A DNA stretch of 64,000 nucleotides from positions 3,534,001-3,598,000 of the forward strand of contig OX637295.1 of assembly GCA_951799445.1 (NCBI GenBank), given 5' to 3'. Below the pieces are notes generated by a model. The model ran no database searches and was not told where the DNA came from. It worked only from the letters and a program-made list of their open reading frames with translations. Shown here one piece after another: positions 37,171 to 50,113 of the stretch. Source of the DNA: Pseudisothecium myosuroides (lineage: Eukaryota > Streptophyta > Bryopsida > Hypnales > Lembophyllaceae). Position 1 is the first letter of the stretch. Every line of letters starts with the position of its first letter. The translations under genes were made by a program, and so were the position numbers.

Positions 37171-38665
37171 TTACTCTTTGATCTGCTTCATCACCTTCAG
37201 AAGCTCACCAAATTCGTAATGCTTTGCTAGATCGGTAGGCCGGGAAGGGCGGCTTGCTTTGTAAAAGTCATGGGGATGCCCTCCCTGTAGAAAACAATTC
37301 TCTTGTCAGCAATGAGCAATACACAATCGTAACCCTTGAACGACGCGGCGGACGTTTTGAGGCCGATGAATGACAAGAGAATCTCCTGTGTAGGACAGAA
37401 GTGCAACTATTCATCCTCCAAATTTTGTGGGGAAAGGGAAGATAATCTACAGTAGTTTGACTTCCAATGAGTGCTTTTGCATTATTTTAATCCAACAATC
37501 CACACGGTGACAAAACAAATGATTTCCACGATTATGAGCCCGTCGTTTAAGGGTTAAAACCAACTCAACCTTGTCCTAAAACCCCTAAAAATTGGTATGC
37601 AGTACAACAAATCTGAAAAGAGAGAGATTTAAGTAAATAAAACCAAATCCTCTTTGACAACCCCCCAAGTCTATCAACCCCAATGCCAGGTATACATAGT
37701 AGTGGCTCACACCATCCTCACCTATTATTGCAAACATATTCTCCCACGACTCATGAGCATCCCTAACCCTAACCTTGGTGCAATTTGGAAGCTCACCAAA
37801 TTGAACAAACAAATATCCTAACCCTCAACAAATTCACCTCAACAATGTCACCTACTAAAAAATTCCAAATCACACAAAAGATAAAAGTCATGGGTTCATT
37901 TGAAACACTCAGTACTCAAATGCCGCTAACTTTGTCATTCCAGAGACGATCCGAACGCTCAAATTAACCAATTGCCAATTCTATACTCTTCTCAAGCACC
38001 CTATTATACCTGAAGTTTTCCTTTAATTAAGAATAATCTCACTTTCATACGGAGTACTCCGTATAATTTAACAACAAAAACTCTTCACTTGTTTCTCAAC
38101 AAGCTTCACAATAGACCACAATTGCTTATGGCATTCCAACCAGTAATATATCTGTACTCAAGAAATAAGATCCCTAACCTAACTTCAAACATATTTTCCT
38201 CATGGAAATAGAGAACAGTTTACTGCCTGCAAATCAAGTTCTTTTCCAAAAAGATCTTGCTAAAACTCTGAGAAAACTTGTACTCACTCCGTCCAGAAAT
38301 AAGTGTCCACAGTTTTGTTACAAACGTTTGATATCAATCTCATTGATCATTTTATGAAAAGCATTGAGTGGAGGAAGGAGGTACTTCCATACATTTTGCC
38401 ATGGCTTCATCAATCGCGCCATCTCCATGCCAGCATAGTTTCCAGGGCCGAGATCCTTCTGGTCCACATACGGAATCTTCTTCCACGCCTTGTCGAGCTC
38501 ACGTTGCTCAGCATTTCGCTCTTCTGCAAGTCTCGCTTTGATCTCCTCGGGCGACTCCGGTGGTGGCGAAAATGGAAGCTCCTCCTCTGCCTCTGCCTCT
38601 GCCACTGCCACTGCCACTGTCACTTCCTTGGGGGGTTCCAAAATGCTCACCTTCTTCGGTGCCAT
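37171..38665 (-). CDS. Small unrecognised protein, two exons
   Basis: Exon 1 (38665-38393) starts MAPKKVSILEPPKEV, has an Ala/Val/Glu-rich stretch and a charged helix (ARLAEERNAEQRELDKAW), and ends at a GTATGG donor. Exon 2 (37284-37171) follows a strong TTTTCTACAG acceptor, is in phase and reads GGHPHDFYKASRPSRPTDL then AKHYEFGELLKVMKQIKE and a stop; this end resembles the last turn of an ankyrin repeat but is too short to call. The protein would have 128 residues. The intron contains the piggyBac-like MITE (37329) and a Stowaway-like MITE (38283). Exon 1 may instead join the downstream gene, making exon 2 an alternative 3' end. Function unknown. Confidence 0.45.
37329..37557 (+). mobile_element. 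piggyBac-like MITE, copy 3 (best preserved)
   Basis: The left end is GTAA then CCCTTGAACGACG; the right end is CGTCGTTTAAGGG then TTAA. The terminal inverted repeats of 13 bp differ by one base. The interior carries the family core GGACAGAAGTGCAACTATTC and AGTAGTTTGACTTCCAATGA. It lies in an intron of a minus-strand gene. Confidence 0.85.
38283..38381. mobile_element. Stowaway-like MITE, about 99 bp
   Basis: The left end is TA then CTCACTCCGTCCAGAAATAA; the right end, inverted, is TA then CCTCCTTCCTCC. CTCCCTCCGT ends and TA targets are known for Stowaway elements. It sits immediately downstream of exon 1 of the minus-strand gene, so that its flanking TA lies inside one of two possible splice donors (38383-38384). 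Confidence 0.65.
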
Positions 38666-41600
38666 GGCAGCTCCTCTTTCCTTTCAATGCAAATCTTTCA
38701 ACATCTCATCAGGCTCTGTAGAATAACCCTCCACATAACATTCTTGACAGGAGTTGCGAACACCTTCGGTCGAAGTACTAATCCACGCAAGAATTAGGGT
38801 TTACAAAATGCTCCAATTCGCTAACATCTCCTTGCTTTGGCACATATCCCCCCACATCTCGATTTCAAACCTCAAACATAACATTCTTGAAAACACTTTC
38901 GGTCCAACTACTAACTCACGCAAGAATTAGGATTTACAAAATGCTCCAATTCTCTTACATCTCATTTCTGTGGCACATGATTTCAAAAATGAGAGTATTG
39001 TTACTCCACCAATTATTATATGCAAGTATAGTTATGCCAAAATCACAATGCAGCTACAATAAAAAAAAGGGTTGCTTCTTCCACAGTGCGACAGTGGCTT
39101 CTCTTCCATGAACCTCTTTCACCATTCTTTAGGGCCCTGTAGAACATCCTCAACATAACATTCTTGACAGGAGTTGTGAATATCTTGGGCTCAATTGCTA
39201 ATTCAAGGAAGAATCAAAGTATCCAAGATGCTCTAATATCTCCTTCTCAGGGATACATCCTCTCACGTCTTGAGTTTCAAAATGAAGGTACTGATACTCA
39301 GTTTCAATTGTCATAGGCAAGTGACTTCTTTGGTGTCGTAGTAGATTCTCCATCGTTCAATGCAAATCTTTGAACATCCCATCAGGCCCTCTACAACACC
39401 TTCAACATAACATTCTTGAAATTACTCAAAAACTCGAGAATTTAGGGTTAATGGAATGCTTGATTCATGTACAGCCCTAATAAGTAGAGACAGAAGAAAT
39501 CTAATAGAAAAGGTATGAATTGGGTGATTTCACAAATTAAGAGATGATGACAAACAAGTTCGTAGCCCAAAATTTCAACGGGAGACCCAAGACGGAAGCA
39601 AAGCCAGCGGTGAGAGATGCAATGCCTAAGTTAATAATTTTACAAGTGCTACGAGCCATGTTGCTAATGGTTAAGAGTGCTACTAAGAGTGGCAGCTTGA
39701 AGGAAAATTGTTTTGTCATTCTGGCAACTTGTGTTTATAAGTTTGATTGGAAACATATCCATGTCAAGTTGTGTGAACATTTGTGATTGCATATAGAAGC
39801 CTGTTTGTCCCATAAGGAAGTGTGAACAAGGTAAACACCTAAAACCAACAAAAGAAGCAATTTCGCATGGTTCCCTTTATTGTATTGAAAAAGTTTTTGT
39901 GGGGTCTTCAGTTGGTAGTCAAAAGGGGATTCTGCACAAAATAGTGAAATTAGGTTGCCTTAACAATTACATTGCCTTACCCTAAGAAAGTTACTCTACA
40001 AACCTTCAAAGTCAATAAATATTTTTACAAATACTTCCATTTGTACACATGGAGGTTCATAAGTTTGAATTCCAACAATACCTTATTTAAAAGTAGTGTA
40101 TTCTTGCACAATAAGAGAAAATATTTATTTAGTGTCAAATGTCGAGAAATTAGTATGGGGCAACCTAATTTTACTATTTTGTGTAGATTCTCTTAGAATG
40201 CATTTTTTGGACATCATATGAATAAATTATGAATTATTGAAGTGCTGAAAATAGGTCTTTTTAAAACCGGCATTGGACTCTCATGAAGAAGGGGAGTAAA
40301 GTTTAGGCAAGAATTTGTAGATGTTGGGGAACAAGAATTACGAGGGTTCTTCAAAAATAAATGTAAACATTTAGCACATCAAATTTAGCTCGCATGGGGT
40401 ACAGATGTCCTAAAAACATATCGATGCTTAGGACAGATCTCACACGGCATCAGTAACATGATTAATCATAACTGCCAATCTGTCATCTTGCAAACTCAAA
40501 ATGTGCTGAGCCTGGCTGGGCTTTGCCCTCACTTGCTGCTGGTAACTCACTATTCTGTAAGCTTCTAAACTCCAGGTTGCATATTTACAAGCCTAGTGGA
40601 ATATGGCCAGCATCAATAGACCCGAACATGTTTCGTAAATGGCATCACCCTTCAGTAGTAGAAATCCAATACCTGGCATCCTTACATGCCCCTCAGAGCT
40701 CAAACAAAACATGTGCATATTCAAGCTTATAAGTTACAAGCTTCAATGGCAGAGATGGAATTCATTTTTTCATTTTTCACCGAATGTAGAGCATCTCAAG
40801 ATAGCTTGTGATCGTTTTCGCTGACATGGAACAGCTACCGATTTGTAGTTCAAGCAACCATCAACGAATGGACGACGTTCTAAGTTGGTCACAAGAGAAC
40901 TCTGTCTGATTTCAATTCTAAACGCTAAAACTACGATAAAACACCGTAAGTATCGTTCCAGCAACTTTGAAAATCCTCCCCCTCCAATGTTTGAGCTACC
41001 AACACATCTCAAGCTTGTACCAGTAGTAGTCAATGTGCTTCGATCTGTGCTGGTTTAAAATTGTCGCCTCTCCGCCATGACAGGTTTAACCCACAAATTG
41101 GTCTCAGGAACGTTGACAATTCATCTGCCACATGGAGACATGTTAGTAGAGCGTACGTAACATTCTTGAGGAGCTGCCTCAACGCGTTTGGAAAAGAAAT
41201 TCAGATTATTTTTGTATACGATCTTGGACACATCTCAAGGGACCAAAAGCTCCATGAAGAAGATAGGTACAAGTCGCCCATTTAGTGCCATTCACGTTCT
41301 ATAAAGAAAATGAAGAGTCAAATGTCTACTATGGAGAATGCGAATCCTCGCAACTACTAAAGAATATTAAGTAGAAGCTTGTTTCTCTTTTGGAGTATGC
41401 TCGAAAATTATATAACTCTGTGATGCAAGAGCCTAGGTGAAGTATCAAGTTGGCAAATTCTTTACCTGTGAGCATTGGGGTTGATGAAGGGTGACTTCTG
41501 AGCGTCCTTGGCTGCATGAAGATTATTACACGTAAGTTAATTATCCTCATGAAGGTGCAAGTATCCGAAACAATAGCGTTCCAGATAGATGTAAAGAAGA

Positions 41601-42237
41601 AATTCCTTCAAATATGACATTTAGTCATGATAATTCAAAACGTGAGAGCATGATATGATCTACATTTACAAACTGAAATTTGCAACAATTTTCATATACT
41701 TAGACCAAATTCCAGCCAGACAACATAACTTCGTGACTGGTATCTTATTTCCTGGAGAAAGAGCATATTTCAAGACTCAACTTTATGCCAAAGCTCGATG
41801 GTAGGGCAAACACCCAACATAAAATTATTCAGAGGCCCATGACTGCAACCAAGAATCCAAATCCATCATTATGATTCTATCAAATGTTAAAATAAAAAAT
41901 TGTATACAGACTTGTCATTAATAACATAGCAAAGAGCCAATATTAGTTCTATGGGAGCAGGATAATGCTTCAAGTTCATAAAGCCAGTCAATCTTGGCTT
42001 AGTCACGTCAGAATGGCACGCTGATTCCGATTCTCAGAGTAAAGGATGCAGCTAAAGAATGTTATAAAACTCCTTTTAAATGACTTTATCCCAGAGGAAA
42101 GAAAAGAGCTGCATCATACACTACAAAGTAACACCCAAAATGTCCACCTGCTGTCAACACTCTCATCAACCTGTTTGCTAAAATTCGTCACCAAAAATTC
42201 ATAACTACATGCAACACCTTGTGCAGGAAAGAAAAGG
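38666..42237. other. Intergenic DNA
   Basis: Apart from the MITE at 39933 I see no coding exon or RNA gene. The part just upstream of 38665 would hold the promoter of that minus-strand gene. The stretch to the left of 42237 would contain the 3' untranslated region of the ATP synthase subunit gene. Confidence 0.4.
39933..40185. mobile_element. 253-bp MITE, TACAC(A/T)AAATAG family, copy B
   Basis: The ends are TGCACAAAATAGTGAAATTA and, inverted, TACACAAAATAGTAAAATTA. GATTC flanks both sides and may be a 5-bp target duplication. Same length and arrangement as the copy at 21047. Confidence 0.75.
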
Positions 42238-42688
42238 TCAAGACTCCAAGGACACGATTTGCCCATCGCCTGGCGGCAGAGACGATAACGGAAATCAATA
42301 GGAAATGTAAGGAAATTACTTCAAACAAATCAATATAAAAAGCAGGAGACTGCATCCATAAACCACAAAGCAACACTTCGTTGAAAACCAAAATACCCAC
42401 GTCTTGTCAAACAAACTCATCGGCCTGCTTGCTGGAATCGTAAACAAGAATTCTGAAAATCTGACCAAGAAATAGCAAACAACTAAGAAAGTCTTACAAA
42501 GAAAGGATCTCATGGAAAAGCAAATTTCAAGGCGAGTGCAGATGAGACTTACGGTCCAAGTTTTTGGACATCCAGGTGACGATGCCCAAGGTGACGGCAA
42601 AGCCAAAAACGAACGGCCAGTTCCGGGCGGCCTCGGAGAATGCCACTCCAATAGCAGACCTTCCAACTATCGGCGGAGGCTTGGCCAT
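42238..42688 (-). CDS. Mitochondrial ATP synthase 6 kDa subunit
   Basis: This is a small membrane subunit of the plant mitochondrial F1Fo ATP synthase. The model is 42688-42553 and 42269-42238, 55 residues in all, the usual length of this family. Exon 1 reads MAKPPPIVGRSAIGV, then a segment ARNWPFVFGFAVTLGIVTWM that matches the NWPFLVGFAVT motif of angiosperm homologues and forms the single membrane span (about 24-40). The donor is C|GTAAGT and the acceptor CCGCCAG; phases agree. Exon 2 codes for only DGQIVSLES and is less certain, since it lacks the EEDAKNSPF tail of flowering plants. It lies about 0.7 kb downstream of the RqcH-like gene on the same strand. Confidence 0.7.
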
Positions 42689-43396
42689 GGTTGCAAAGCT
42701 TACAGTTAGTTACAATCAGCTTACAATCCGAACTCTGCTACGCTTGAGATGCTGCTCCTGGCGCTCCTTGATCAAAACTTGGGCTGTCCAGGAAGATGAT
42801 GGCAGTACAAACCGGCACCATGTTTCATGAGTTTTCTGGCAACGGTCTCTGAGAACCAGTGGGCACCTTCTTGAGAGCATGGGAGCGTGACACCATATCT
42901 GTCATGTATATCGGTACGCATATCTTTTCAGTGGTTTTTCACCCCTGAACAAATATAATTATAGCCTCTCTAAATGCACTGCCTCGAGGGACAAATGGAC
43001 TCCTGTTACATGTGCTCAGAATTTGCCATGTGGAAGTTGCCCAATCAGATGTGAACGTAGCATTACAAACTCTCAAGATATACTGAGAATGTGAAATGTG
43101 AGAGGGTGCAATTAGAGAGGTTTGAGCGTAAGTAGAAACGAGAAAATATCGACTCTAGCTTGGTGGGCTGATGTTTCGAGTATTTCAATATTCAAAATTT
43201 CATGAAGAAAACTCTCCGTTTTTCCATTCGAAACCGCTTCACCTGCAAGGCACTTAGTCTACAGGAAATCGAATTCAGTTGATGCCTGTTTCTGGGATAA
43301 AGATGATACAAATTTCTCGTACTGGCAGTACGAGCTATTCTGGTATTTCCAGCTTTGATTTAACAAATGCTAGCCTTCAATGGGAATTACAAACTA
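42689..43396. other. Spacer between two minus-strand genes
   Basis: No exon is seen. It should hold the promoter of the 6 kDa subunit gene and the 3' untranslated region of the RqcH-like gene. Confidence 0.4.
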
Positions 43397-46300
43397 CTAA
43401 GCAATTGCTTTCAACTGGGGAACTTCGGGTGGGTCAGAAGCCCGGCCAAGCAGGACACTCTCCTTCTCCACTTTCACCATGCCCGGTTTGCCGCCTTTCA
43501 TCTTTTGAAGGAATTTGGGGTTCGTATATGATACTGGTACCTTACCACTCCCTCGAGCCTGCCAGAAAACAACCAAAAGACATTGATTATACGTCATCAG
43601 GTATGTGCAATTGCAGGGATTATGATGAGAGTAGAAAAGGAACCCCGCAGTTCAACGATGAAAACTTGGTGTAGACTGCAAAGAAAATCGTGTACCTTAG
43701 AGAAGTAGGCAGCTAGATCAGCTGAAAACTGGAGATCCTCGTCTGTTACATTCTGTCCAGGTGGCACCCGCAGTAGCGTCTGCCAATCAAAGGAGAATGA
43801 GAAATCAGGAATCACCTCAATCTCCATTTATAAAAAAGGGAAATCCACTTCTCAGAATAAGACAACAAAAATTTACAAAGCAATGTTTGGAGATCGAATT
43901 GCATAGAAGAGAAACAGCCATTCTTATCACTCAGAATGGTTATCATTGTATTCTCTATTATTTGGCAAAAAGCAAGTGACATTAAAATAGACAAGTACAT
44001 GAAAAGAGGAAGAAATATACATGACTTCCAGGAATATTTCGAGCATGAAACCACAAATCGTAGTCCGTAGCCACACGGTTGGTTAATACATCATTTTGTC
44101 GATTGTTACGACCCACAAGAACCTCGTACCCTGCGAACAGACACAAGTTTAATAAACTTGAGGAATCTACTTGATTATTGAAAGAAGTTTTCTTCAGAGA
44201 CGAGAATACTAATTGATATTCCAATCGTACGCTAGATCAGAGCACTCCCTTTCTTCAGCTTTCAACTTCACCAGTATCCAGTGTCAACACTGCGAACTCT
44301 TAAAATAGCTTGCAATGCACTCAAAAAAAAGGCTATTAAAAGGCTTTTACATATGTCAGAGGGTTAAGAGATATTCCTGATCGAGATATTACCCTCTGAT
44401 AGATGTAAAAACCTCAATGCTGTAGAAACGTAAGAGTTTTACATCCTGTTTTCACAGCATCCTAATCTAGCAATTCAAACTGACCTGACGGTGAGGTAAA
44501 GCGACGCATGTTGGCAGTGAAATTGCCCAGGGGCGATGACGTCTTTTTGCGCTTGCTTGATGGAGGTGGAGTACCTACAACAGCCCTGCATGTGTCAAAT
44601 AGTAGTTCACACACTGGGAAGCAAGCACGGTTAAAATTCCAAAAAAAGTCAGACCTGAAGCACAAGAGCAGCAAGCGACTATCTAAGAGCAGACAAGAGA
44701 GTTTTCCTTCACAATCACCTGCTACGACGGGTTTCAAGTAAGATCCTTCAACAAGCTCACCTCGCACCTGGAAATCGCAGTTACAAAGGTAAGTCACATG
44801 TGCCCTTAGCATCAACACATAGTACTGCAGTTAGCATGTCTTACAAAGAGAGCAGGAGTGAGTTGATCTGGGAAAGGTACACTGAAAGCCAGCAATCAAA
44901 GCGAGGTATACCTCTTCAAGACTTCGCAAGTCAGTAGTGCATGTATACTGGTCCAGCTGCTGTAGAGAAATTTCTACCTAACCCACCACCAGAATGAACA
45001 GTAAACGTTCATTATTGACACTTTAAAAGTTTTTATAAATCCATTGGCAAAAAAGATAACCTAATTTGACATACAATACTCTGAACGAAAGCTTTTCATT
45101 TATGCAGATCAAGACCCAACTTATCAAGGACAAGACATATTGGAAGTAAAGCCGATGATCAATTCCCACAAATCGTCTGCATACATCGCAGATCTAACTG
45201 TTCCCACTGATATCATTCATGAAAATACCTGAGATAAATATGTGAGCTCATTGCAGGCTTCTATCAGCAAGGGTACCACGGCTTTCTCAGATTTCCTTAG
45301 CTTCTGACTGTCGTATCAATTTAAGAATGTGGATTAGACCGGAATCATAGAGCATGGGAGACTGAAAGTCCAATCACTTGTTTCACCTGACAACAATACC
45401 AGAGTAGGTGGAAGAGAGAGCACATGGATATAGGACGAATGTGGACCATACAAATAGGCAATTGCACTTATTATTCGCATGAAATGAACAAAAAAATCAA
45501 AGCAAGAAATTACCTGCGCTTATAAAGCTTCTGAGCAGTAATGAGAGCAGTTTGACGTGGATCTAGCGCAATTGCTGTTGGCTCTTCTGTTTCAAAATCA
45601 GGTAGCTAAAGTGTATATCGTCAGAACCATAACAGGAACATCTTTAAAGTACTCGATCCTATTTTCATTCCACATTGGTACCAAATCCAACGATTGTGAA
45701 TCTTGTCAGAAATTGAAATTAGTGGATCCCTATCCAAACCGGAATAATTGACAGAGAACGGTACAAGTGCATGTTGAAGAAAACACTCACAGTAACTGAC
45801 GAGGCACCAGGTTCACAAAGATGCAAGTTGGCCATCAGAAGGTCTGCCATTTTTGCAATCGTACTATATCCCACGGACGCTTTAATCTGATCTTCATACA
45901 GTTTAACCTGCACAAATTTATCACGACTATCGTTCCATCAAATAAGGAGTTTAACCAAATACTGGGGACACTTAATTTCAATAAACAATACACAAAAAAG
46001 AGGTCTTTGGGGGCCTTAAAAGCATGGTCGTGGTCTATCGCACTAGTTTGAGGGTCCAAGATCGTAAGGTCAATAGCAACCGCTAACTTCCTGGCAATCT
46101 GATTTTTCTCACATTCGTTTTCATGAACATAGCAAGGAAAGGTAGACCATCATCAATGTCAGAGTTTACATCTCCAGCAAAAAGATGTCATTGTCAAAGA
46201 AAACATGAAAGAGGTACGCTAGAGTTTCTGTGTATTACAAACCAGTACTACGAGGAACAATGTGGCATACCTTGGATTGCGCTTTCTTACTGGCCGCACT

Positions 46301-49300
46301 GACTTTTGCAACCAGCTGCTGCCGTAACTACATGTTTCGAATGGAAATCAAATCAAATCAGCACATTAAGAAGACTATTACGAGGGTATCATCACAGCAT
46401 GGATCGACCATATATGATGGTCCACACGCCATGGCATAGCACATTCTTTCCTAGAACTCGGACATAAAGATGAATTTGAGAGGAGAATAGACTAAAGGGG
46501 AAAAACTTGAGAAGAGAATGAGCACAGATTCAAACAAAAAAGTCGGCGGCTACCTAGTTATATGAGCCACAGCAGACAGTGAAAGACAAATTCAGAGATA
46601 AGCATCCGAGTAAAGTTGAGGAGAGTGCTGTGTTTTATGCACACCTGCTGGAACTTCTCCGTTTCATAAACACTGGTGTAGTAGTCATCTAGCATAGCGA
46701 TTACACTAACTGTGCCAACCTCAGAGCCCTGTTTAGTGGAAGGAATATACGGGCTGTCCCCTCCCAGGACGCTGTATAAACCCGTAGTCCTACAGAAACA
46801 ATCAAGGGTTCACTGCTCATCAATTTAAAATCGAGCATATATGAAAACAATCATAGACACAGCAATATGAAATATAAGACAATACAAAAAAACAAAAAAG
46901 CCTAACCCATAGCTCAAATCTCACAAAGTCGAATTATACAGAAGGTCATCTACGACAAGTCGATGAAACTCCAGAACTTCCTGGTCATTACCAGCAACCC
47001 ATGCATCAAGTGATGGTAGAAGCCAGCCCATGCTCAGGAAGCTTGTCCGTATTCAGAGCACACAAAGAAATTAAGACACCTCCAGTCAGGAAATGAAGGA
47101 GAATAGGAAGAAACCTAAAGAGTCCCGGCTTGAAAGTCGACTCTTTCAAAACTCCAAGCCAATCAAGCCACACATTGTGCAAGGAACGCCATTCCTCGTC
47201 TGTCATTGCTGCAACATCCTGCCAACAAGGCATAATAACAATCTCACTTCAAGAATAATACCACAAGTGAGATCGGATATCTGCATCCAAAAGAGAAGCG
47301 GATTGAATAGACAACTAAACGCTTTAAAACAAATACAGTTTCTCAGGATGTACCATCGCAGGGCTTAAACCACTGCGGGATATAAGTTCCATAGCCAATC
47401 CGGGGCCGACTCCACGAAATGCTTGTACCTGATTCATTGCAAGTTTTGTAAGCTAAGGGGAGTTATTGCAAAACATCGTTGCTTTCCAAGGAGACAATGT
47501 TCACGAACAGATCATTTATTTTGTAGACTTATCATGACTACACATCAAGTTAATACAACCTACCAGGCTGCTTCGAAGTTGGGCTTCTTGGGTAGCGCTC
47601 GTGATAAGCTTCCACTCCTCCATTCTACAAGACAAAATGTGATAAGTATTCATTAAATCAACACGGACAGTACCGAGGCCCGAATAAATTAACAAACCCA
47701 TTAAATAAATTAAGTTTTGATTTGCTTAATCAACAAAATCTATATTCATCTTGGTCTTGTACAAAAAAGATTAAGCCCCAAGTTTTCCGAAATATCTATA
47801 TGATATATTGCCCCTTGTGCCCCAAACCCCGCCTGCCATAGATTCTCTCTGAGTGCCACCCACTAATGCGCCCCTTGCATTGGAAATAAGGGATGAGAAC
47901 TGCACAGGGACATCTGTTGTAGAGTAAGAAACGAACCCCATTGAAATCGACGGAAGTGAACCCTGAGCTGTAGGGGGGAAACGGTAAGTCCCTCCAACTT
48001 GTACCATTCTAACGCTCGTCATCTTGGCTCCAACCTTCAAGCATGTCGTCACGGGACTTTAGAGATTTCAGAAGGCCGAATCAATCCTTCTACCATTCTC
48101 GAAGAATATTTAGATGACAGTGAAAAGTTGATTGGGGTAATCCAAATGCGAAATTAGAAGAGGATATTTAGGTAGATCCCACTGCACTAGTGAATTCCAC
48201 TGCATTCATGATTCTTTTGTGGAATATTATAACGACAATGGTCAGTTCGTGTCACACACAATTAAAGAATAAACCAGTGATTGAAGTCATTTTCATAGTT
48301 TCAAAACATTTTTTAATCAATAATTCAGAGTTGAGTGGGCTCATTGACGGCACGACGAATGCCTAACATGTGAGCTATATCATTTCTACACAAAGATTCG
48401 GTCTAAAATTTGAGTTTTAGTACCGACCTGGTACGCACATGCAAGGACTCCCATGTCCGCATTCGTTAAGAATACATTGCTGTATCGCCCCATAATCTCC
48501 ACAAAGATATGTTTAGCTGGTGGTTCCGAAGGTCGGGCCCCAAGCCTTACTTCAATCACCCTCTCCCACTGTTGCGGAATTCGCATCTACATCGACACCA
48601 CCAATTGGTACGATGAGGCAACAATCACTTTTGAACCCGTTCTCACCACATTAGTCCTGCATTCATACCTAGTTCATGCTCAAAAGATTTCAAATAAAAC
48701 TTCCATCATCGCATGAGAAATTGCAAGTTACAAATTCATGATACAGTATTAGGGTCTGCTCTTGACAGGTTCAACAATTATATAAGCCGGTCTTTAATAA
48801 GATAGGTTCATGAAAGAGGTTAATGTTTTACAGAACAGCAGAAACTAACTGCACAGGTTAATGATATTGAACGAAAAATATTCAAATATTCAGTAAATGC
48901 GATCAAACCTCTGTAATTGCAAGGCCCTTCAGGAGGTACCGCAGCTGCTCTCCAAATGAAAAGGCTTCAGCAATTGAGGGAACACCACCCGGCATGTCTC
49001 CAACAGTAATGTGAGCACAAGCTGGGTTCCAGCACAAACGTAGCCAGCCGGATTGCTCAACCGTGCGAATACCTATCAACAGCGTAAACCTATCTACTTG
49101 CACTATTTTTTCAATTTTCGCAGGAGTCCACTTCGCAGACAGCTCTTCGCATACAGCCTTGATTACTGTGTAATCCATTGCCTGCACTGGTACCGCAGAA
49201 GAATGCAATTTGAAACCGATTTTCACAAGAAATACAGAACCGAAATAATCAAGAAATTTTGGCAATGACAACACGAAACGCTTCTGGAAGCTAGAAGCTT

Positions 49301-50113
49301 ATCCGACTTCTGTAATGACCTCGATGAGAATTTATTCCTCGAATTGAACATCCGTTACAAAACCGTGTTTAAGAATTATGCATCTCAGAGACCAATCTCT
49401 GATTACTGCCACCCAAATTCAGCGGAGGGCAAACATAACAATCTTGAATGGGGTTCCTTCAAATCACTTTAACAAGAATATATTATCAAATCACTCTAAC
49501 GTAATTATTTTTTTATCGAGCAAGAGCAATAGGTACTCTATATCCTATAATAAAGCAAGTAATCTTGTTCACAACTGGCTATATTGACAAAAATTCATTG
49601 GCCAACAATTCATGGGTAGGCTTCCATTCAAGATTTTCTTCTACGGCGAAAGGAGCCTTGATTCATGGAAAGCAAAGGATCCTCTGCCTTGAAGTCCAAG
49701 AATGTTACAAACAAACCCAATAATTAAGAGCCATTTCCAAACAAACCTCCAGGGTAGAACCCAGCCATACCTTTCGCCCTCACTTTCAAGCCAAAATGTC
49801 GCTCCGCACCCTTGGTGCCAACCCTGATTGCACACAGATTGAGCTTCATGGGTGTCCATTGCCAGCTGGAAGACAACAAGCTCCTCCGAATTTCGTTCGC
49901 AATGAGCTTCCGCGTGGTCACATGCCCACTCGAACGAATGCTCCTTCGCTTCTGAATGCAGCATTGCGAGAATTCAGAGGTCTTCGTTGCTCCTGTAGGG
50001 ACTACAATGGACTTCACAAGAGACTCCATCGCACTGACAGCCCAATTGGGTGCACGATACACTCTCAATACATCGCAGGAAACTGGAAAATTCTGTGAAT
50101 TTTGAGACGACAC
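43397..50113 (-). CDS. RqcH-like NFACT protein, probably plastid, 18 exons
   Basis: RqcH/Rqc2 proteins bind split large ribosomal subunits holding a stalled chain and recruit tRNA-Ala to add a C-terminal tail. Exons: 50113-49771, 49186-48909, 48586-48428, 48034-47937, 47624-47564, 47428-47354, 47218-47115, 46789-46645, 46327-46271, 45907-45791, 45605-45514, 45307-45229, 44959-44912, 44767-44719, 44613-44485, 44130-44021, 43779-43696, 43558-43397. All junctions are GT-AG and phases close at 729 residues. Residues 1-115 are rich in Ser, Thr and Arg, like a transit peptide; the true start may be the later Met at 50029. NFACT-N follows ([26 protein letters not shown] at 236), then a helix-hairpin-helix piece ([10 protein letters not shown], about 316), coiled coil, and NFACT-R ([14 protein letters not shown] at 612; [13 protein letters not shown]). 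The bacterial-type C-terminus ([20 protein letters not shown]) separates it from cytosolic NEMF. Linker exon 15 is the least certain. Confidence 0.85.

Noticed and set aside
37762..37774. CCCTAACCCTAACC telomere-like word
   Set aside because: Only about two units long; such short words occur by chance and in promoters, so it is not a telomeric array.
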